Assembly (NCBI GenBank): GCA_005879245.1
Contig: VBLA01000056.1
Span: 1-6,424, forward strand
DNA length: 6,424 nucleotides
From: Deltaproteobacteria bacterium
GTDB lineage: Bacteria; Desulfobacterota; Binatia; DP-6
Direction: 5' to 3'
Part shown: one piece after another, positions 5,655 through 6,424 of the stretch
Layout of the letters: the number at the start of each line of letters is the position of its first letter
Numbering within the stretch: position 1 is the stretch's first letter
Notes under the pieces: model-generated
Told to the model about the DNA's origin: nothing
Database searches by the model: none
Seen by the model: only the letters and a program-made list of their open reading frames with translations
Translations under genes and position numbers: made by a program

Positions 5655-6416
5655 ATGCGGCTCACCGGCAAGGTGGCGATCATCACGGGCGCGGGGCAGG
5701 GTATCGGAGAGGCGTACGCGCGCCGCTTCGCGACGGAAGGTGCCCGCGTCGTGGTGGCCGACGTCAACGCGGAGAAGGGTGCGATCGTCGCCCGCGACAT
5801 CGGCGCCGTCTTCGAGCGCGTCGACGTGGCGAGCGAGGAGGACACACGGCGGCTCGCGCGGGCGGTCGTCGACCGCTTCGGCCGGATCGACGTGCTGATC
5901 AACAACGCCGCCATCTTCTTCGGTATCGACAACCAGAACCACAGCTACGCGTACCTGCGGAAGATCTTCGACGTGAACTACTTCGGTGCCTGGCTCATGT
6001 GCCGGGCTGTCTTCCCCCACATGCGCGATGGCGGCGGCGGTTCCGTCATCAACCAGTCCTCGGGGGCCGCCTACGTGCATCCCGAGTACCCGATCGAAGG
6101 CGACGACCTGCCCTCCTTCCACTACAGCGTGACGAAGGCCGCCCTCAACGCGATGACTCACTACATGGCCGGTTGTGTCGGCAAGTACGGAATCCGGGTG
6201 AATGCGATCGCGCCGGGTCCGACGCTCACCGAGGCGACGCGGCAGGGCGTGCCGGAGCACATCATGGAGCTCATCATCAACTTCCAGATGGCGATCCATC
6301 GCGCGCTCGACCCTGACGACCTGACGGGGACCGCGGTCTGGCTCGCTTCGGACGATGCGAAGATGGTCACCGGGCAGGTGATTCCCGTGGATGGCGGGAT
6401 GATCATGCTCGGGTGA
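5655..6416 (+). CDS. Short-chain dehydrogenase/reductase (SDR), NAD-type
   Basis: This 253-residue classical SDR oxidises an alcohol or reduces a carbonyl. The cofactor motif T-G-A-G-Q-G-I-G is at 11-18. Asp36 at the end of strand two favours NAD(H) over NADP(H). Asp58 and N-N-A-A at 83-86 are the expected structural motifs. The catalytic set is Asn108, Ser136 (N-Q-S-S), Tyr157 and Lys161 (Y-x-x-x-K), with P-G at 187-188 and the C-terminal V-x-P-V-D-G-G at 242-248. Length and ending are normal for the family. The gap between Ser136 and Tyr157 is about eight residues longer than usual. The gene starts 41 bases after the hydrolase stop, on the same strand, so it probably shares its transcript. 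GGGAG at 5631-5635 is too far from the ATG to be a good ribosome site. Substrate cannot be told from sequence. Confidence 0.92.
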   Translation: MRLTGKVAIITGAGQGIGEAYARRFATEGARVVVADVNAEKGAIVARDIGAVFERVDVASEEDTRRLARAVVDRFGRIDVLINNAAIFFGIDNQNHSYAYLRKIFDVNYFGAWLMCRAVFPHMRDGGGGSVINQSSGAAYVHPEYPIEGDDLPSFHYSVTKAALNAMTHYMAGCVGKYGIRVNAIAPGPTLTEATRQGVPEHIMELIINFQMAIHRALDPDDLTGTAVWLASDDAKMVTGQVIPVDGGMIMLG

Positions 6417-6424
6417 ACGGCGCG

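Overview
This window of about 6.4 kb is GC-rich and densely coded. It carries six complete protein genes, all of which can be given a family, plus the first codons of a seventh. Strong GC bias at third codon positions produces many long shadow frames, which I have left out. The gene families suggest a free-living environmental bacterium of a GC-rich, metabolically broad lineage. They include a Tat-exported GMC dehydrogenase small subunit, a secreted haem-binding beta-propeller protein, an orphan receiver-domain protein, and a hydrolase/SDR/TIM-barrel cluster. Candidatus Binatota, Rokubacteria or a deltaproteobacterial relative would fit. That placement is inference from gene content; the window holds no rRNA or other phylogenetic marker.

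Left part (1-1057, minus strand): a gluconate 2-dehydrogenase subunit 3-like protein with a twin-arginine signal, followed nine bases later by the first codons of another gene leaving the window. That gene is probably the flavin-containing GMC oxidoreductase subunit. A 71-bp divergent intergenic region holds a plausible minus-strand promoter placed so close to the start codon that the message would be leaderless.

Middle (1129-3395, plus strand): two exported proteins whose genes overlap by ATGA. One is a small YfaP/DUF2135-like beta-sandwich protein. The other is a 583-residue fusion of a carboxypeptidase-regulatory-like domain, a single CxxCH haem site and a virginiamycin-B-lyase-like beta-propeller. 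A convincing intrinsic terminator closes this unit. With the divergent dehydrogenase genes, the cluster could form a periplasmic oxidation and electron-transfer module, but that link rests on proximity only.

Right part (3456-6416, plus strand): a stand-alone response-regulator receiver domain, then three likely cytoplasmic enzymes. These are a sugar-phosphate isomerase/epimerase-like TIM barrel, an alpha/beta hydrolase overlapping it by 10 bases, and an NAD-type short-chain dehydrogenase. The trio looks like a small catabolic operon of unknown substrate. I found no mobile element, CRISPR array, RNA gene or large repeat, and no stretch above 300 bases lacks a gene.
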